Shown: positions 1 through 14,400, numbered from the stretch's first letter. The stretch: 64,000 nucleotides of DNA from Atrichornis clamosus (GCA_013400975.1 WBMZ01008683.1:62001-126000), one strand, 5' to 3'. Made by a program: numbers and translations. Notes: generated by a model from the letters alone, not told the origin.

Positions 1-730
1 TAACATTTATATTGCATGGAAAGACAAAAAAGATCCATCCTCATCATGCAATGAAGTGGCAAGCAAAAAACCTAACATTCATTCTGAATATAAGCTGCTT
101 TATCTACATGGGACAGCAAAATTACTATGAAGTGATATTAGCCTACAATCCCATAAATGATACAATTATAAAGCAGGGTTGCACAGCAGACGGGGCACAG
201 CACCACCTGTCATCCTGCTTCCTTGGACTGAGTTGGCTCAATTATCTTGAACTTGGCAAGGAAGAAATACACAGCAAGAGAGGTGTAAAACATGCAATTC
301 ATCTCATTTCAGTCATATAATTTCCAAATTAAGATAAAAATTCAAGACCTGAATGAGTCACAAATCCTGTGGACACCTGAAACTAATGTGTAAGAGAATG
401 AGAATAACCAGTTTTAGCTTTACAACTACACGTAACAGAAGCTAGAGAACATTCAACTCTTACAGTGCGTTACACCGATAATTGCCTGTACTTTTTTTCC
501 TTTTTGTTGTAATATACTCTTTTGAAATCCCCTTACAAACCAACATAAAAGTTATTATATAAAATTAATATGCCTTGTAAAGGATACAGCTTCTCTAAGA
601 GTTACATGCATTTTTACCATACCTGTTTGGCCAAGGGATTCAGTGTTCGGTACGTCTTGAGGTAGTTTACTCTGTAAGAGGACTGGTTATGTGGGGACGC
701 AAGCTGTTTAAGGGAAAGGATATGAGCAGA

Positions 731-750
731 AAAGGAGTGAAAAGGAGTGA
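731..750. repeat. Exact 10-bp tandem duplication
   Basis: The 10-base unit aaaggagtga occurs twice in immediate succession with no mismatch. It looks like simple replication slippage in purine-rich DNA; no function is implied. Confidence 0.9.
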
Positions 751-821
751 ACAGTGTCATAAATAATATTAGCATTGATAGTAAAAGAATATCTTCAGCC
801 TTCAGTAAAGTTACAATCTGG

Positions 822-850
822 AGCAGTACTGCACTGGAGTGCACTCTGCT
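822..850. repeat. Quasi-palindrome (imperfect inverted repeat)
   Basis: The arms agcagtactgcact and agtgcactctgct are complementary apart from a short internal loop (TAC opposite CT), giving about 11 paired bases around a very short centre. It is too short and tight for a microRNA precursor. It may be a chance palindrome. Confidence 0.5.
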
Positions 851-3800
851 ACTCTGCAGGTAAGAGATAGATGTATTTCTGAATAGCAGTATGTGAGGTA
901 ATTGATGACAGTGATTGATTGAGCTGGACTCAATATCTTCGGAAATTCTTTTCCATCTCATGTTTCTACATTACTTTGTCTGGGGGGATCCAAACTCTAC
1001 TATGCAGATTATTTCTAGGTGGTGTGTGAATTAAGGTATACAGAGTTTATCTCACTTATGACTTCTCAGAAAAGGAGAAGCTTCTTCTAAAAGTATCCAG
1101 AGAGAAATCAGACTTACAGGGACTGAGAGACCTTGTTGAGATTCTTGAGCTTAAGGGAAGATTTCATGGAAGCATGTGAATTTCACCCTACACAAGGGAA
1201 GTTTCCCAAGGGTAAGGAGGCATTTGAGCCTGACATTCTCATAACTAGCGCTGTACCAGAGTGAGCTTTTCTTTCTTCTTCAGTTTTAATCAAGACTCTT
1301 TAGGAATCTCAGGATATGGACCCAGCGCATCTGAGGAAGAGAGGAATTGTATATACCTAGCAGTAGTAGACATTTTAGACGTGCATACAAGCTTAGTTTT
1401 TGGCAAACTTAATAGTGTCAAAGCCAGAAGCTGCACATTTTTTCCAGAGATACCCAAACGGTAAATGCTGTGGTAAAGGCAGTTCACCACAGCTGATGAA
1501 AAAGAAAATATCCCTGCTATGTGATTTGTACATGAATGCAATGACAAATAAAGCATTACCATAATTACAATGACATTTCCTCTTTTGGATAGACATGGGT
1601 CTTGTAATGGGAGTGAGTCAGAGTACTCTCACACGTGTAGGTATGTAAGACTACTTGACACACACATATAAATATATCCTAATTCTGTAGAGTCAGAAAA
1701 TAATTAAAATTGAGTTGATCAAAGTATTGACATCCCAGTATTTATATGTCTAAGTAATTTATATATTACATTTGAATTGTATTTTTTTCCTTTCTCCCAC
1801 AGTGTAATTGCTAGTTAATTGATATTTCTGTAATTTCATGGAAGCAAAGTGTACTGTACATGAGGAATTACATTCTGATGAAATCTTATTCTTTTAAAAT
1901 AATTCAGCATCTTGTAACTGAGTACAACATCTGAATCCATGACTTAGGAAACTCATTCACAGCATTATTTTACCTTAGATATTGTGTGAAAGACTAATTT
2001 CTAATTACATGAAAAGGCTATAACAGGACAGAGCCAACAGTTTCCCGGTTCAGGAAGTGCAGACCAAGCTTTGCTCAGCATTGTCCATGTTTACTCCATG
2101 CCTATTCTCAGGGGCTAAAAAAGAAATATTTCATTCTCATATAAGTTCATTTTGCTGAAAAGTTTTTCAAAAATATCTTTTCTTCCCTCCTTTTCAAAAG
2201 TACCAGATTAAAACATGACAGAGCTAAAAGGATAAATGAATAATCTGTCCTGATTTTCACTGAAACCCTTTACTTAATACTGCAGACCTAAGTATGTAGA
2301 CAAGAGGCTAAATCCAGACCGGGTTTAAAAGATGATGCAAATAATCCAGCAGTTTATCTTGAGTGGAAATTGAAACCACGTACTTTATGCTGGCTTCATT
2401 TTCAAATGCCAGTTGATAGCTACTCTTAACACTGCATTCCATACCACAAAGACAGAAATCTAAGTCTCACTGAAAGAAACAAGAAAGATATGCACATTGC
2501 TCATTGCCATTTGATCGTCAAACTGCAGATTTTCTCAGAATACAGAAGTATTGGATGTGCCAACTACGCAGTTGTAGACACTAAAGAAAATTCTTATGAC
2601 AGCATAGAAGGGAGATCCTTATTAATTTAACACTTCCTTGTTTTCCTTTGAGTCATCATTCATTTTTGTAAAAGACTAATCTTCATAAGAACATATTCCA
2701 CAAACACATACTGGCCTTTAAGATGATTGAGAGTAATTGCTTGGCAAAATTGATGTGGATATACAGGATATACTTTTTTATTCACAGAGGACTGGTTCAT
2801 GGAGCATACTCTGGGTCTTCATATCATTTTTTGACAACATATTTAGTCCAGGCTCCTTCTGGAAACTGCATACACCTCTTTTCTACAACTGTCCTTGAAA
2901 TATATGATTTTGAAAGAAGAAAAAAGTTTCATGCTATAAAAAAGTGAAGCTGTCTAAAGGGGCTTTTTGATTTTTCTAAAGACTACTTTGCTTAAGGTTG
3001 TGGATTTTCCTGCTATTTGCCAGCCAGATCGTTTTATAAGTGAAAACTCCTGGTTTAGGTGGTCCAAACAAAAATTGGTACTTGGAGAGTACAAAGGGGA
3101 AACTGTGGAGGACAAGGCATGATGTTGCAAGATGGCACTGCCTGATGTAGCTGTACTGGTAACCAGAATAAAAGCTAATTCTCAGTAGACCATGCAGAAG
3201 TTATTGCACAGTGTAAGCTCAAGTTTCTAGTAAAGATAGAAGAAACTGGCAAAAATTCTGAAATTTGGCAAGGTTTTATCAGTTCCTTTTGCAGGCTACT
3301 TAGTGGAATATTTCAAGGCTGGCAATGTTTTTCAGGGAGCAGCTTGCAAAATGAAGTTTTAGCTTGGAGTTTTATAGGCTGATAGTAGGAAAACTGTAAC
3401 CACACACTTCTCAAGAAATGATATCCCATGAAAAATATGACTGGGAACAGATGGAAAAGAGCCCAAGAGTGCCTCAATTTTATCTCCCAAAACTGAAGCT
3501 GATGAACCATAATATTCCAAAGTCACGTAACTGGTATGCTCCGGGTCTGCTTGCTCCAAGCCCAGACCTGCACCATCAGAAACACCTACAAGAGACAGTG
3601 CTGAAGCCTCTGTCATCCCTATTACAGTTCTTTCCTGCCACATCTTTCTGTATCTGTTTGTGATTCCATCTTTCCCTTGCATGATGAGCTTTCTAGAGCA
3701 GATATTTTTGTATTGACAATACATGGTGGGACTGTAACAAAATGCATGAAATTACCAAGGGGACACTTAGTTTGTGATCACATAGCTGAGGTATTATGAT

Positions 3801-5265
3801 AATAATACTAATAAAATAACTAGATATATAGATGCATGAATGCAGGTGAATGCTTGTTACATTATTCATATTATTTTAGTGTAATATGATCTACTAAAAT
3901 GCCTTCAGATTAAATGCTTTATATAGGGACCAGCACCAGGCTGAAGTTTTGCTTATTTCTTAATTAATTTTTTTAATGGCTAGAAAATCAACAGATAGAT
4001 ATTATTTAGAATGACCCTTCTATTTCAGAACTGCAGTTAATAAATTAAAAGAAAAAAATCCCCACCAAAAATACTGTAAAAAAATCCTTATATCTTCACC
4101 ACCTTCAAAATTAATACCTGTGGAAAGATAAAACCTGTACAGAGATAAGCCAAATTTTCTTGCAGATTTATCTTCTCAGTACTCATGAGTCATCACTCAT
4201 GTAAGCATATAAGGAACACTGAATAAATGTAGGTGGGACAGCTGTGACCTGAGGCAAAAAATCTTCACTGGACATTTTAAGGGAGATCTGTAAGGTCTCT
4301 TTTTTAGGGTTTTTACTTCAATAAATAAGGTTTCCAAATAGTATTTGATCCTAAACATAATTGTCAATAGTCGTACCTATTCTGATTTATTTTTTTCAAT
4401 TTTTCCAACATCTGAAAATCCATCTGACCAAATAATTCTGCACTGAATCTTTGCTGAATTCAAGACCCTGATCTTGGTATCTGAAGACCTTTGGACGGGT
4501 TATTTTGAAATGGTCAAAGGAATATTTGACCATGTTTTAAGAATGGATTCCATATTTCTGTGGATTTCCACAGAAGAAATGTCCCTCAGAAACAAGAAAA
4601 AATTCATTACAAATGTGAAAATTGTGACTAGAAGATAGAGAATAAAATATGTTGGGTGTATAACCATAGCAGCATAACAACACTCATTAAGATTAGTAAA
4701 CATACAATGGCAATGCTATGCACTTTCCACATTCCTCCATCTGTCTGAACATAAGAGAATGGGAAAACAAAAGAGTAAAAACCCTGGTTAAAATTTGTAG
4801 CACAGCTATCTTATTTTAAGATATTCAAACACTCTATAGCACCTGCAGCTGTCAAAATGCTTAGGTATAGTGACTGATCAGGTAGGTCAGAGCTATTGAA
4901 TGTAAGACACAATGAAATTTGTTGCTACATATTTCACAAAGACTGTTAGATACTGTTGCTCTTAAACAGCCACATCCATCAGTGGTCACCCTTTGGTAGA
5001 GAAGGCCACTCTCCAGCACTTGTACATAAGGAGTTTGATGTATAGAAAATATTTTAAGTTGTTTTCTCTACATTTCCTTTTTAACCCATCCCTAATTACT
5101 CTGCATAATACATGTCAAAATAAACAAGAATTTTAATGCTGCAGTCATCAATTTACTTCAGCACTTATACATATCTGAATATCATCTGCTGTGCTTTTTG
5201 GTATTTAGAGCATTTTGAATATATCCAGAAAGTCCTAACTAGCTACCCATGTAAACTGTTAATGC

Positions 5266-5295
5266 AAGGTCCTGGTTTAGGCCAGGACTTTTTTT
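5266..5295 (+). repeat. Short stem-loop followed by a T tract
   Basis: Arms aaggtcctgg and ccaggacttt form a 10-bp stem with one G-U pair and a 6-base loop, followed at once by a run of T that ends at 5295. The shape resembles an intrinsic bacterial terminator or a Pol III stop, but the surroundings are vertebrate non-coding DNA with no upstream RNA gene, so a chance origin is likely. Confidence 0.55.
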
Positions 5296-8200
5296 ATCTC
5301 CTGAATCAATCACAGTACATGACCTTTAAGCTTCAGTTATCTTCTCCATTTCTCCTCTGGTCCCCACTGAAAATACTTTAAAATACTTTTTAATATTTTC
5401 ATTAGCTTGTCAAAAGCATGCTTCAGTATTTTATTAATAAATGTCAGTTTTGAGATTCTCAGGTGAGTCAGAATATGAATGCAAACACTGGTTTTTGAAT
5501 AGGACAGATCTCTTCAGTGATTTCAAGTGCTTCCATCTAAGCATAAAACTTTGCATTTTGAATAATCTTTATCAAAGGGAACAAGAATTTGGTCTATTGG
5601 AACTCATGATGCAATAAACACACTATTATCTGCTGCAGTTATACACGTGTGCTACATGGAGTTAAAATTGCTCATATGTCAAAAATCACATATACATGCA
5701 CAGGTGAGCAATGTTTATGCATATAGATTTATGCCATCAAAAAAAAGGTCATAATATATACTTTAATTCTTCACTGAATATATTTGGCCCTCATCCTCCA
5801 CTACTTCCATTTAAGGCCGTAGTAGTGAAGAGCACTATATGAAGTTTCTGTCCAAATTACATACAGGATAAAGCCGTCTATGGTGTACCAGCCAGCTATG
5901 TTCCTTCAGAGACTCCACTGTAGCTGAGAATTGCTCAAACTGTCTGTATTACTTATTTTGCTTGGCACAATCTCCATAGCTTGGAGCTGTAAGAAGAGAA
6001 AATAGAAAGTGTTTTAGGAATGAGCTGTGCTGATCTTAAGTCTCGTGAGAATGCCTCAGCATGAAAGGGTGACACTCTGCAAGAATTCTCTGTGAGAATG
6101 CTCAGAGCTGCCTTAACACCAGGAAAACGGAGAAGAATCTTACTGGTTGTGAGTTGCTGGTCCAAAGAAAGGAAATATTGCCTCACTGTTCATATGGATC
6201 TGACCTAACAGCTTTAACATTTACATAGTCTCTTCATTGAGGACAACTTGGGCTTATGTCCTTAAGTCAACTGTGAGATTCAGAGCAGCAGGGAGGGAAC
6301 CTGCAAATAAGTTTCACAAAGATCACAAGCCACAGATATAAGTGCACATAGAGATATACATATAACACCTGTGAAAATGAGTCTTCTTTCCACAATCATA
6401 AAAATAGTTCACAGAACTGTCCTAGAAAAAGATAAAGGCTTCCTTCATATATGTGAGAATGTTCTATTTACTATTAATTTTTCTTGATTGTGTGCAATTA
6501 GCACACTACCCTTCTACTCTGCTTTAATTAAGAAGGTATCTTAGTCCAAAGATTGCAATCCTAGGGTTCTTTCAAACTATATTAGGCAGCTAAAATATGA
6601 AATTAAAAGAAAACAGAGTTTCAGCCAACAGAAACAAGTGACTCATTTCCTTGTGAAAACACACAAGGTTTATGTTACTCTGGCAACGATGTTCACCATT
6701 CCAGAATAAAGTCTCTTTGCTCCCTTCAGAGCTTTTATATATTCCTGTTACAGTCTATGTTCTACTGTGACCCGACATTGAACCAAGTTATTCAGTTATT
6801 CACAAGAGACTGCAAGTAATGCTTTAATTTAGATAGACTTTAAATCTACTCTTTTGACATGGAATAAATACATATATTCTTTTCCATGGTGAGGATTTCA
6901 GAGGAGAAAAGTTATTTCTGAAGTGTATTAGTGATATGTGCCATGCTAGAATTTTGTGTTGCCATGATAAAGTGGAATGGCTGTGGCCACATTCACAGAA
7001 CCCTGCAAGCAACAAACATCTCGGCATTCCAACAGCTGGTTTTCACAGGGAAGTAGATTCAATTGTATCACATGTGTCAAAATACAAGTTAGAAAAAAAG
7101 CCACAATTTATAATCTCATTGTGAAAGTAACCACATGTCAGGAGAACACCAGCAAAGTGGAGATACAGAAATTCTACCCTTTGGAATCCATGACAAAAAG
7201 AAGTTTTTTAATACAGAAGCTCTCTCATAAATAAAGTCATAACACCATTGTGCTTTGTGATAGGAGTACAAAGTTCTAGTTTGAAACCAAAACTATAATT
7301 TGGTATTTGTTACTGATTTCCTTCAAGATGTGTCCTTGAAAGTTAGACAAGAGATTGCAACTTAACTGACATGGCAAATATTCTGTTTAAATTTTGAAGC
7401 TGTTTCCCCTGTATTTGGTGATTTCTCTGGAGTTAAAAAAGAATTCAGGAGATTTTGTCTGCTACAGTTTTTGCTTTCCTTGATAGGGTAGTAAATTTCA
7501 GTCTTAAAAGAAGCATTTTCACGGGAGACTGTGAACATTAAAAGTACTAAAATACTGCGTAGGAAAACTCCCACAGAACACATGATGAACAGAAATATAT
7601 TGCCATAAACTTCTGCGGAGTAACTGAATTTGAAAGCCATATGCCAAAAAGTGAAGTTTTATGACATTTATGTGCACACATAGGTGTTTGGCTGAATGGC
7701 TTTCTTTACTCATCTCTAAAATTTTTGTCACTCATTTACAACTCTGTTACATAAACTAAGTTTTGGGAAACTTCCATCAAAGTCCCTGAAAGCTTTGCTG
7801 TTGCCCTTTGAGGATTCAGGGTTTTGTCCCTGCCCCCCCGAAAGTAGCAGGAAGACCACACAAAACACTTCTTTTTGCCCAGGTAATGATAAAAACATCT
7901 TCATTTCTACTCAGAGTTTCCTCATTTCATTATATTAATATTAATCTGGAGATTCATAAGAAGAAAGTAGAACATTAAATTGAATTTGGATAAAGATAAA
8001 TGAAAGCTATGAAAAGCTTTCTTTTAAAAACTATTGCTTCTTAAATAAACCTTCCCAAAAATCACTAACACTTAAATACTTCCTGGGCTTGACTAGAATC
8101 TCATTAAGTTACTGATCTTCATGATGACTGACAGTGAATTCTATGATTAAGCTGTGGAATCCTCAGCCATGAGTTACTATTAAAGCCAAAGGCATAGCAG

Positions 8201-10079
8201 AATTCAAAACACGATTGCACATCTTGATCCAAGTTCTTGGCTCCAGTTCTTTCTGTTGAACACTGCTGAGACAGCACAAGGAAGCTAGAAAGAAGTCTTA
8301 AAGGGGCAGACGTGCATTCCCTGACATTGAAAAATCTTTGACTGAGGCAAAGTTGGAGATTAGAATAATTCCATCCAACCATAATTTTTCTTTCTAAGAG
8401 ATGGCTCAGGATCAAAAGGTGGCAGGGAAGCAGGTACCACATGATCCTCAGCTACCTGAGATGCCGTGTCTCACATAACACACCTGTAGACATCTATTCT
8501 CACAGTGTGTGGAGGGTATTCTGAGCACTGGTGAAAAAAATAGGAGTTTATATGCGTATAAGAAATGATAATTAGATGGGATAAATTTGACAGGGCCATA
8601 CTGTTTTAAGACATACAAATATATTACAAAGCAAAACTCACTGTGAGGTAGCTGTTGAAGATCAAGATAAGACTTTCTTATTCTATGGCTTCTTACTTGC
8701 TTCACTGAAATACCTGGAGTTGGTCGATAACAGAGGCAGGCTACATGTTTGGAATATGGAGGGATTTCAGGTATCTTTCCACATGGCAGTTCCCCTGCTA
8801 CAGTTCTTTTATCACATAGTAACGCAATGTCTACATAGAGATAAAAATGCAATAAGGAATATTTTGCCTGTTTTTTCCTGTTTAATAATTGAAACAAAGA
8901 AGATATACCAAAGTCAGACAAAAAATTCCGGTTTATGAACGTCATTAAAGGGAAAATGGTTCTTTCATACTGTAAGATCCCACAATACTGAATACTGCCA
9001 TAAGCATTCTTGGATATTACAAGGCATTGAGCAAGTACTACATAATCAGCATGTGCTCCAAATACTTGTTATAAAATATGCATAAGCTGTAATTGCCTGT
9101 GAAAGCTGAATGTTGATAAGAAGAAGTAATAATTGTGGTTTTGGACTTGATCCTTAAAAAGATGTCTCACACTAATAAAATACAGTAGCTAATACAGAAA
9201 TCATTATTATCTTATGAGAAATTAAATAATTCTGCCTAGACTAAATTGACAAAACATACCCACAGTACATAAATGTACTAAAATAGATAAAGTGGCACTA
9301 GTTTACATCAGGCTGATGCATGATGTTCATTGCTATAAATTCACAACACCATAAAAATAAATTTCATCTTAAACAGTCACGTGCTGAATACCAACTCTGT
9401 TTTTCAGTTACTGTTACTGGAACATCCTTCTCATAGGATCCAAGAACACAGAAAGATAACATTATTTGAGTGCAGTCACTGGCAATTGACAACTGCAAAC
9501 TCTTACATTGACGTCTCTGATTACAGCATGAGGTTCAGTATGATTACCAATAGCTTGCTCATTACTGTCATTTCTACATTTCTTTATATCTTTCCAGAGT
9601 GCAAGTTGTGAGGGTAGTAAATATGCTAACATGCTAAAAAATAGGAGACCATATAGTACAGCAGCTGTCTTTCACATCCACAAACCTCCCTGCAGCATTA
9701 TCCACAATTCACCTGTTACAAGAAATGAATTGCTGTGAGTCATGGTTATGGCTGGAGACGGGATTTCTTAGATGCATCTTCCAGTATGAGGGCAGAGACA
9801 TACAACAAGTATCTATCCCCAGGAAACCTGCACAGGCAGAACAGTATGGAGAGGAATGATTCCTTTTGACCTGTTTTGTTGAGGTAACAATCTGCTACCT
9901 TTTTACTAGCTGAATTGTTTGATTTTTGGTTTTGAGGGTTTTTTTTCTCAAGAACCTGGTATCATTGCTAGGTACAAAAAATTACAAGAATCAAGTGCAC
10001 AGATCAGAAATGTATTACACTTGGGTCCTGCTGGGTCTCCAACAATCTTTTTTAAATCTTTTTTTTATTAAAACACTTC
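5296..10079. other. Unique AT-rich non-coding stretch
   Basis: No gene is supported. The longest open frame of the whole window, 165 codons at 8448-8945 on the minus strand, lies here. It has no recognisable domain, no signal peptide, and scattered Cys and aromatic residues as expected from translated non-coding DNA. A neighbouring minus-strand frame at 8119-8442 is similarly featureless. There is a run of seven C at about 7835. No transposable element was recognised. Confidence 0.65.
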
Positions 10080-10113
10080 AAAGGACTGTTTTTACCTGCA
10101 AAAACAGTTCTTT
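10080..10113 (+). repeat. Near-perfect 14-bp hairpin
   Basis: Arms aaaggactgttttt (10080-10093) and aaaaacagttcttt (10100-10113) pair over all 14 positions, with one G-U wobble as RNA and a 6-base loop acctgc. This is stronger than most small palindromes in the window. The stem is too short for a canonical microRNA precursor (about 22 bp or more), and the flanks do not extend the pairing. It may be a compact inverted duplication. Confidence 0.7.
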
Positions 10114-11445
10114 TAACAAGTTTTTGTTGCCCCTACAAAAAACAAGGACACAGGGAAAGACATTTTTATTTCCCTGACTTAAATAACATGCAAAGTTCAG
10201 TTTTCAAAAAAATGTAAAAACAACATTACTTGTGCCCTAAGTAAACAGTTCCTTGAGTCAAAGTTTGTGTTGGAAAGAATATGCACATACAGCTAGGAGT
10301 GCCATTGGAATCACTGTTATGAGATTTGGGTCTTTGTATGGATTTGTTGTTAAAAAAACCTTTCTGTCAAAGCAAGTAACAACCAAAAATACCCAACATT
10401 ATTCAGTTATTTCAGTGGGTTGAAAATCTTGACAATGCTTATTTTAAACAGTTGACGGCTCTTCATACCTGCAAAGGCAGGAATATTATCCTTTGGAGAT
10501 CCGTGTCTGAGTAGCAGAAGGAAGCTGTTTACTCTGAAGACTCATGTCAGTCCTACAAATGCTGAAGAACTTGCAGCCCTCCCTCAATGCTCAGAATCCC
10601 TGGATGTGAGCAGCCCTGACTGTGCCCTGCCTGAGAACTAGCCAGTTAGCTACTTGGAAGCAGAAAAATATGGAGCTCTATGCACACTTACTTCCCTTCT
10701 GAGAAGCACTTTCCTACGGATGAACCTCCTACACAGTCAGAACCCGTTTGTGGGGCAACTGCTGAGGGTTGGGAAGGGAGCTGTGCCCAGCGTGCTCTGC
10801 ATGGAGGAAAGGAGCAGTTGGAAAAATCTCAGTAGAACAAACTTCAGGCCAGATGTGAAGCTGGCGTTAAGGTGGGATTCATTAATGGAAGTGACATTAT
10901 GACACCTAACAGGACTGGAACCCAAGAAGGCTGCTTTATTTACTTTCGGGATTTTGGGGTGGGGTTTTTTTAAAATATGTGCCTTCATATTGGTTAATGT
11001 TAACTGTGTATATATTCAGCACACTGCCAAGAACTGACAACAGTTTTCTGTGTGCACCCTGACAGCCATCCTGCAAATTCTCCTCTCCTACTGAGTAACT
11101 GCCACCCGCTCACACTAAATAAAGGGTAAAGTGGGCAAGGAGGGGAAGAAAAAGCAGCTCAACAATAGCAATAATCTCATTATCCCCTCTGAATTGCAGA
11201 AGGGGTTCAGAGCAGAGATATGGAGATGGTGGACAAAGACTTTGGCAAAGGAAAAGACTTGAAATAATAAGCAAAAGAAGAAAGAATGGTGAAATCTAAG
11301 AACCAGCGAAATAGAAAAGGAAATACAGAATGGGTAAGAGGAACAGAGATTTGCATGAGTAGCAGATAAGACAAAATACAGGAAATTTATTTTTAATAGT
11401 GGAGATAACAGAGAAAAAGAAGAACTGTAGGAAAGTAATAGAAGA

Positions 11446-11465
11446 AAACAAACAAGCAAACAAAC
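11446..11465. repeat. (AAAC)5 microsatellite
   Basis: Five consecutive 4-base units, four aaac and one aagc in the middle, lie at the end of a purine-rich stretch. This is an ordinary short microsatellite. Confidence 0.85.
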
Positions 11466-14400
11466 AGAAAGGATCTGAGAATACATTTAGTAATACATTA
11501 GTAAATAACATGAGGAAAACCTCTGCAACTTAATAGAAGCCAGTATTGCCTGATGCAGGCTGAGTCTAATCTAAAAAAATACGGGTCACTTCTCTGGGCT
11601 ATCTTTTCAGCTAGTAAATGCTCACCCAGGCTAAAGCAGATTATATTCTCCTACAGTGCAAAGAGGATCTGAGCAGGGTTTTGACTTGCTAATATCCCAA
11701 CTTGTATTCAGACCACCACAAAACCATGATTTTAAAAATACTATATCAGATAAATACTTGTCAAAAGTCTGTGAGGGGAGTGGGCTAGAAGAGGCAGGTT
11801 TGACACTTGACCTTTGCCTACAGGTAAAAACATATTTGTAATCAATTTTCTTGACCTTGAACTTCAGTTCTTCAGTACTACCAGATTATTTCTAGAAAAC
11901 TTTATGTCTCTTTAAGAAGAGGACCTCTGTACTGCAGTGATAATATCCATGTTCTGCCCAGGAAGGCACGTCAGGGATATTGTGTTTTTGAGTTTATCAG
12001 CGATTACTCCACAGGTTACACAGACAGCTGGCTGTTGCAAGTCAACATCACTGACAATCCACCCACATAACTAAACATGTATAAAACTCCTGATCTATGA
12101 CTCATAAGTTTTGCTTACCATAATAGTGAGCTGAGGAAAACAGGCAGCAGGACTTGATGAATGCTTGCCTTTGTATTCCACAGAAATTTGCCTGCATCAA
12201 TGTTTTGTTTAGTTTAAATAAAAATATCTTAAAATGTTTTTTCTACTGTTCTGTTCAAATGGTATTTGGTCCATCAAATGCTAACTGCAAATTCACATCT
12301 GGCTAAGCTCAACATTTGTCTTTGTGTTCTTCATCATTCTTTTTCTTAAAAGGATTTTGAGTGTTAAGAATGATAAAGTGCTGACATTTATAGGAACATT
12401 CCATTATTATAGTTTGTATTTGATAAAAGTATATGATTGAACTTTACAAATAAAATCCCTTCATGCTTCAGAAACTCTAGTTTATAGTGGGAAGACAAAC
12501 ATATTATTTTCTATATTTTTTCTTATTTTTTTGAGTAAAAGAAATTAGGTAAAACCCCAGCTCAATATATTAATCATCTGGATAGCAACCAGAAAATAGA
12601 TCAACTACATACAAGATAGGATTCTGGTGTAAGAATCGAAAGTGAACATTTTTAAAAGACAAGTTGATATCACACCAACAGTTGTTCATCAATTGGCAAC
12701 GATTGCTGCATGTCAGTTTTGGGTAAAGAGAAGACAATTATTCCTCATGCTTTCTGCTTATGATAAAAAACCATTAAGAGTACAGAATGTATATCTTTGA
12801 ATTTGGAAATGTACCTTTCAGAGGGTACTGTAAGAAAAGTCCTTGCAAATGTATACATGTTGAAACATCACTACGCCTGTTTTCTCCTGCTGTTTGGGGG
12901 AATTCCAAGAATTAATCTAATGGGACAAGATGGGGTTGATATGGTTGTTGTTGATATGTCTAATGATTATCAAAGAAGATGGAATTTTTTAACCTAAAAT
13001 TAATAGTGAGTTTCTGGGTAGCTGGGAGAGTTCTGATATTTATTGGAGCTTTCATATTTTAAAAATGGCTCTCTCAATACAGTCTGTATGTTGCTTATTA
13101 TAGTCGGGTTTTCTTGCCTCTTGAGTGTGGTTCCAAATACTCCTTAGATGTTGAATCTACTGTTTACAGGAGTTAAAGCTCTGATGGGATAGGAACACAC
13201 AATGTTATACAGATAAATATCTCTTTCCTTATTGATGGATAGACACAAAATACCCAAATGATACTTAAGAGTCTTATTTAGTTAAAATACTGGAGTTTGA
13301 CCTGGTCTTTGTCTCTGTGTCTTGAGGAAGACATAGGAATATAACCTCCTGAACATTTCTGCAAAATGTATTAACTTTAAGATAGCAAATATATTTGAAG
13401 TTGGAATTGGATTTATGCTGCAGCTATTCTGTGTGATGTTGCATTGGCAAATTGTGTTTGATTATGAAAGACATAATTTTGTAGAGTCATTCTCCTTTCT
13501 GATCCATTTCAGAAAATTGACTTTTTGAGTCTAAAAAGAACTCCTACTACAGTAGAGTACTTTTTTTAAAAAGCATCCTTCAATCCCACTCCCACCAATG
13601 ACAGCCCAATATCTGCATAGCATTTACAGTTTATTGAGGAATATAGTCCATAATTCCGAGAATCAGGCAAAGGCAGGTATTCATTTTGCAAATGGCCACA
13701 TAAGGCTCTCAGTCATATTTTCAAGCAAAGCTTCTAGTAACTACTAAAGAATAAGTTAGCAGTATAAGAAAGTAAAAGAGCATTTGTCATTCTTGGTGTT
13801 CTAGATTGTCATTTTCACCATTTGTGGTGCTTCAAGTAAGTGATTTTCTGTGCTTGTTCCTCTCCACTTCAGTGGAAGACGTTTTGAGTGGGGAAAGTGG
13901 CTTTTAAACAAATATTTTCTTTAGTGTAGAGAAAGAATGATGACTTCTGAGACAGAGCAGCTTGCAGTAAGTGATCTCCATTATATGTTGTAATAGGAGG
14001 GGAAAGGCCCTGAGGTGGTTGTGTGAATACTGACAGCCTGGGAATATTATCTCACCACAAGGTGAGAATTGCCAGTGCAGGAATCAGATCTTGTGTAACA
14101 ATTTCTTCCACAAAGATGAGCTAGACAGTGAGTCTTGGTGGCAACATGACAAGTGCTTTACTTCAGTTTAGCTTTACCATAGAATTAGGTAAAATAAGGT
14201 AGGATATGAAAAATACAAAGATTCCACTAATGTAAATGACAATAACAGAATGATTTGCTTACAGATATGTACATAGAGATATCAGGTACTCCTGTATGCA
14301 GATGATTCATACTGGAATAACTGCCCAGATAAATACAGGCAATGTGCTGACACAAACTCTTTAGAGTGTTGCCATTGCAAGACTCATTCTTTTCTTTCAG

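Larger units (their letters stand above)
1..5265. other. Unique AT-rich non-coding stretch
   Basis: I see no gene here. Frames longer than 100 codons occur at 12-320 (+), 614-961 (-) and 3359-3724 (-), but none has a recognisable domain, and stop-free runs of this length are expected by chance in AT-rich DNA. Small structures are an exact 10-base tandem duplication at 731-750 and a quasi-palindrome at 822-850. No transposon end or CpG cluster was noticed. Confidence 0.7.

Noticed and set aside
4985..5020. Small inverted repeat (agtggtc / ggccact) considered as a tRNA-like fold
   Set aside because: No cloverleaf, no box A/B motifs and a mismatch in the stem.
8448..8945. Longest open frame of the window, 165 codons, minus strand
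   Set aside because: No domain, signal or repeat structure. In AT-rich DNA of this length, one frame of this size on six frames is within reach of chance, and there is no CpG or codon bias.
10654..10988. Possible LTR or short gene in a GC-richer patch
   Set aside because: No terminal TG...CA boundaries, polyadenylation layout or target duplication could be recognised, and the frames have no domain.
11115..11511. Hydrophobic minus-strand frames resembling membrane proteins
   Set aside because: They arise from the purine-rich plus strand, which encodes Leu, Phe and Ser on the complement in any frame.
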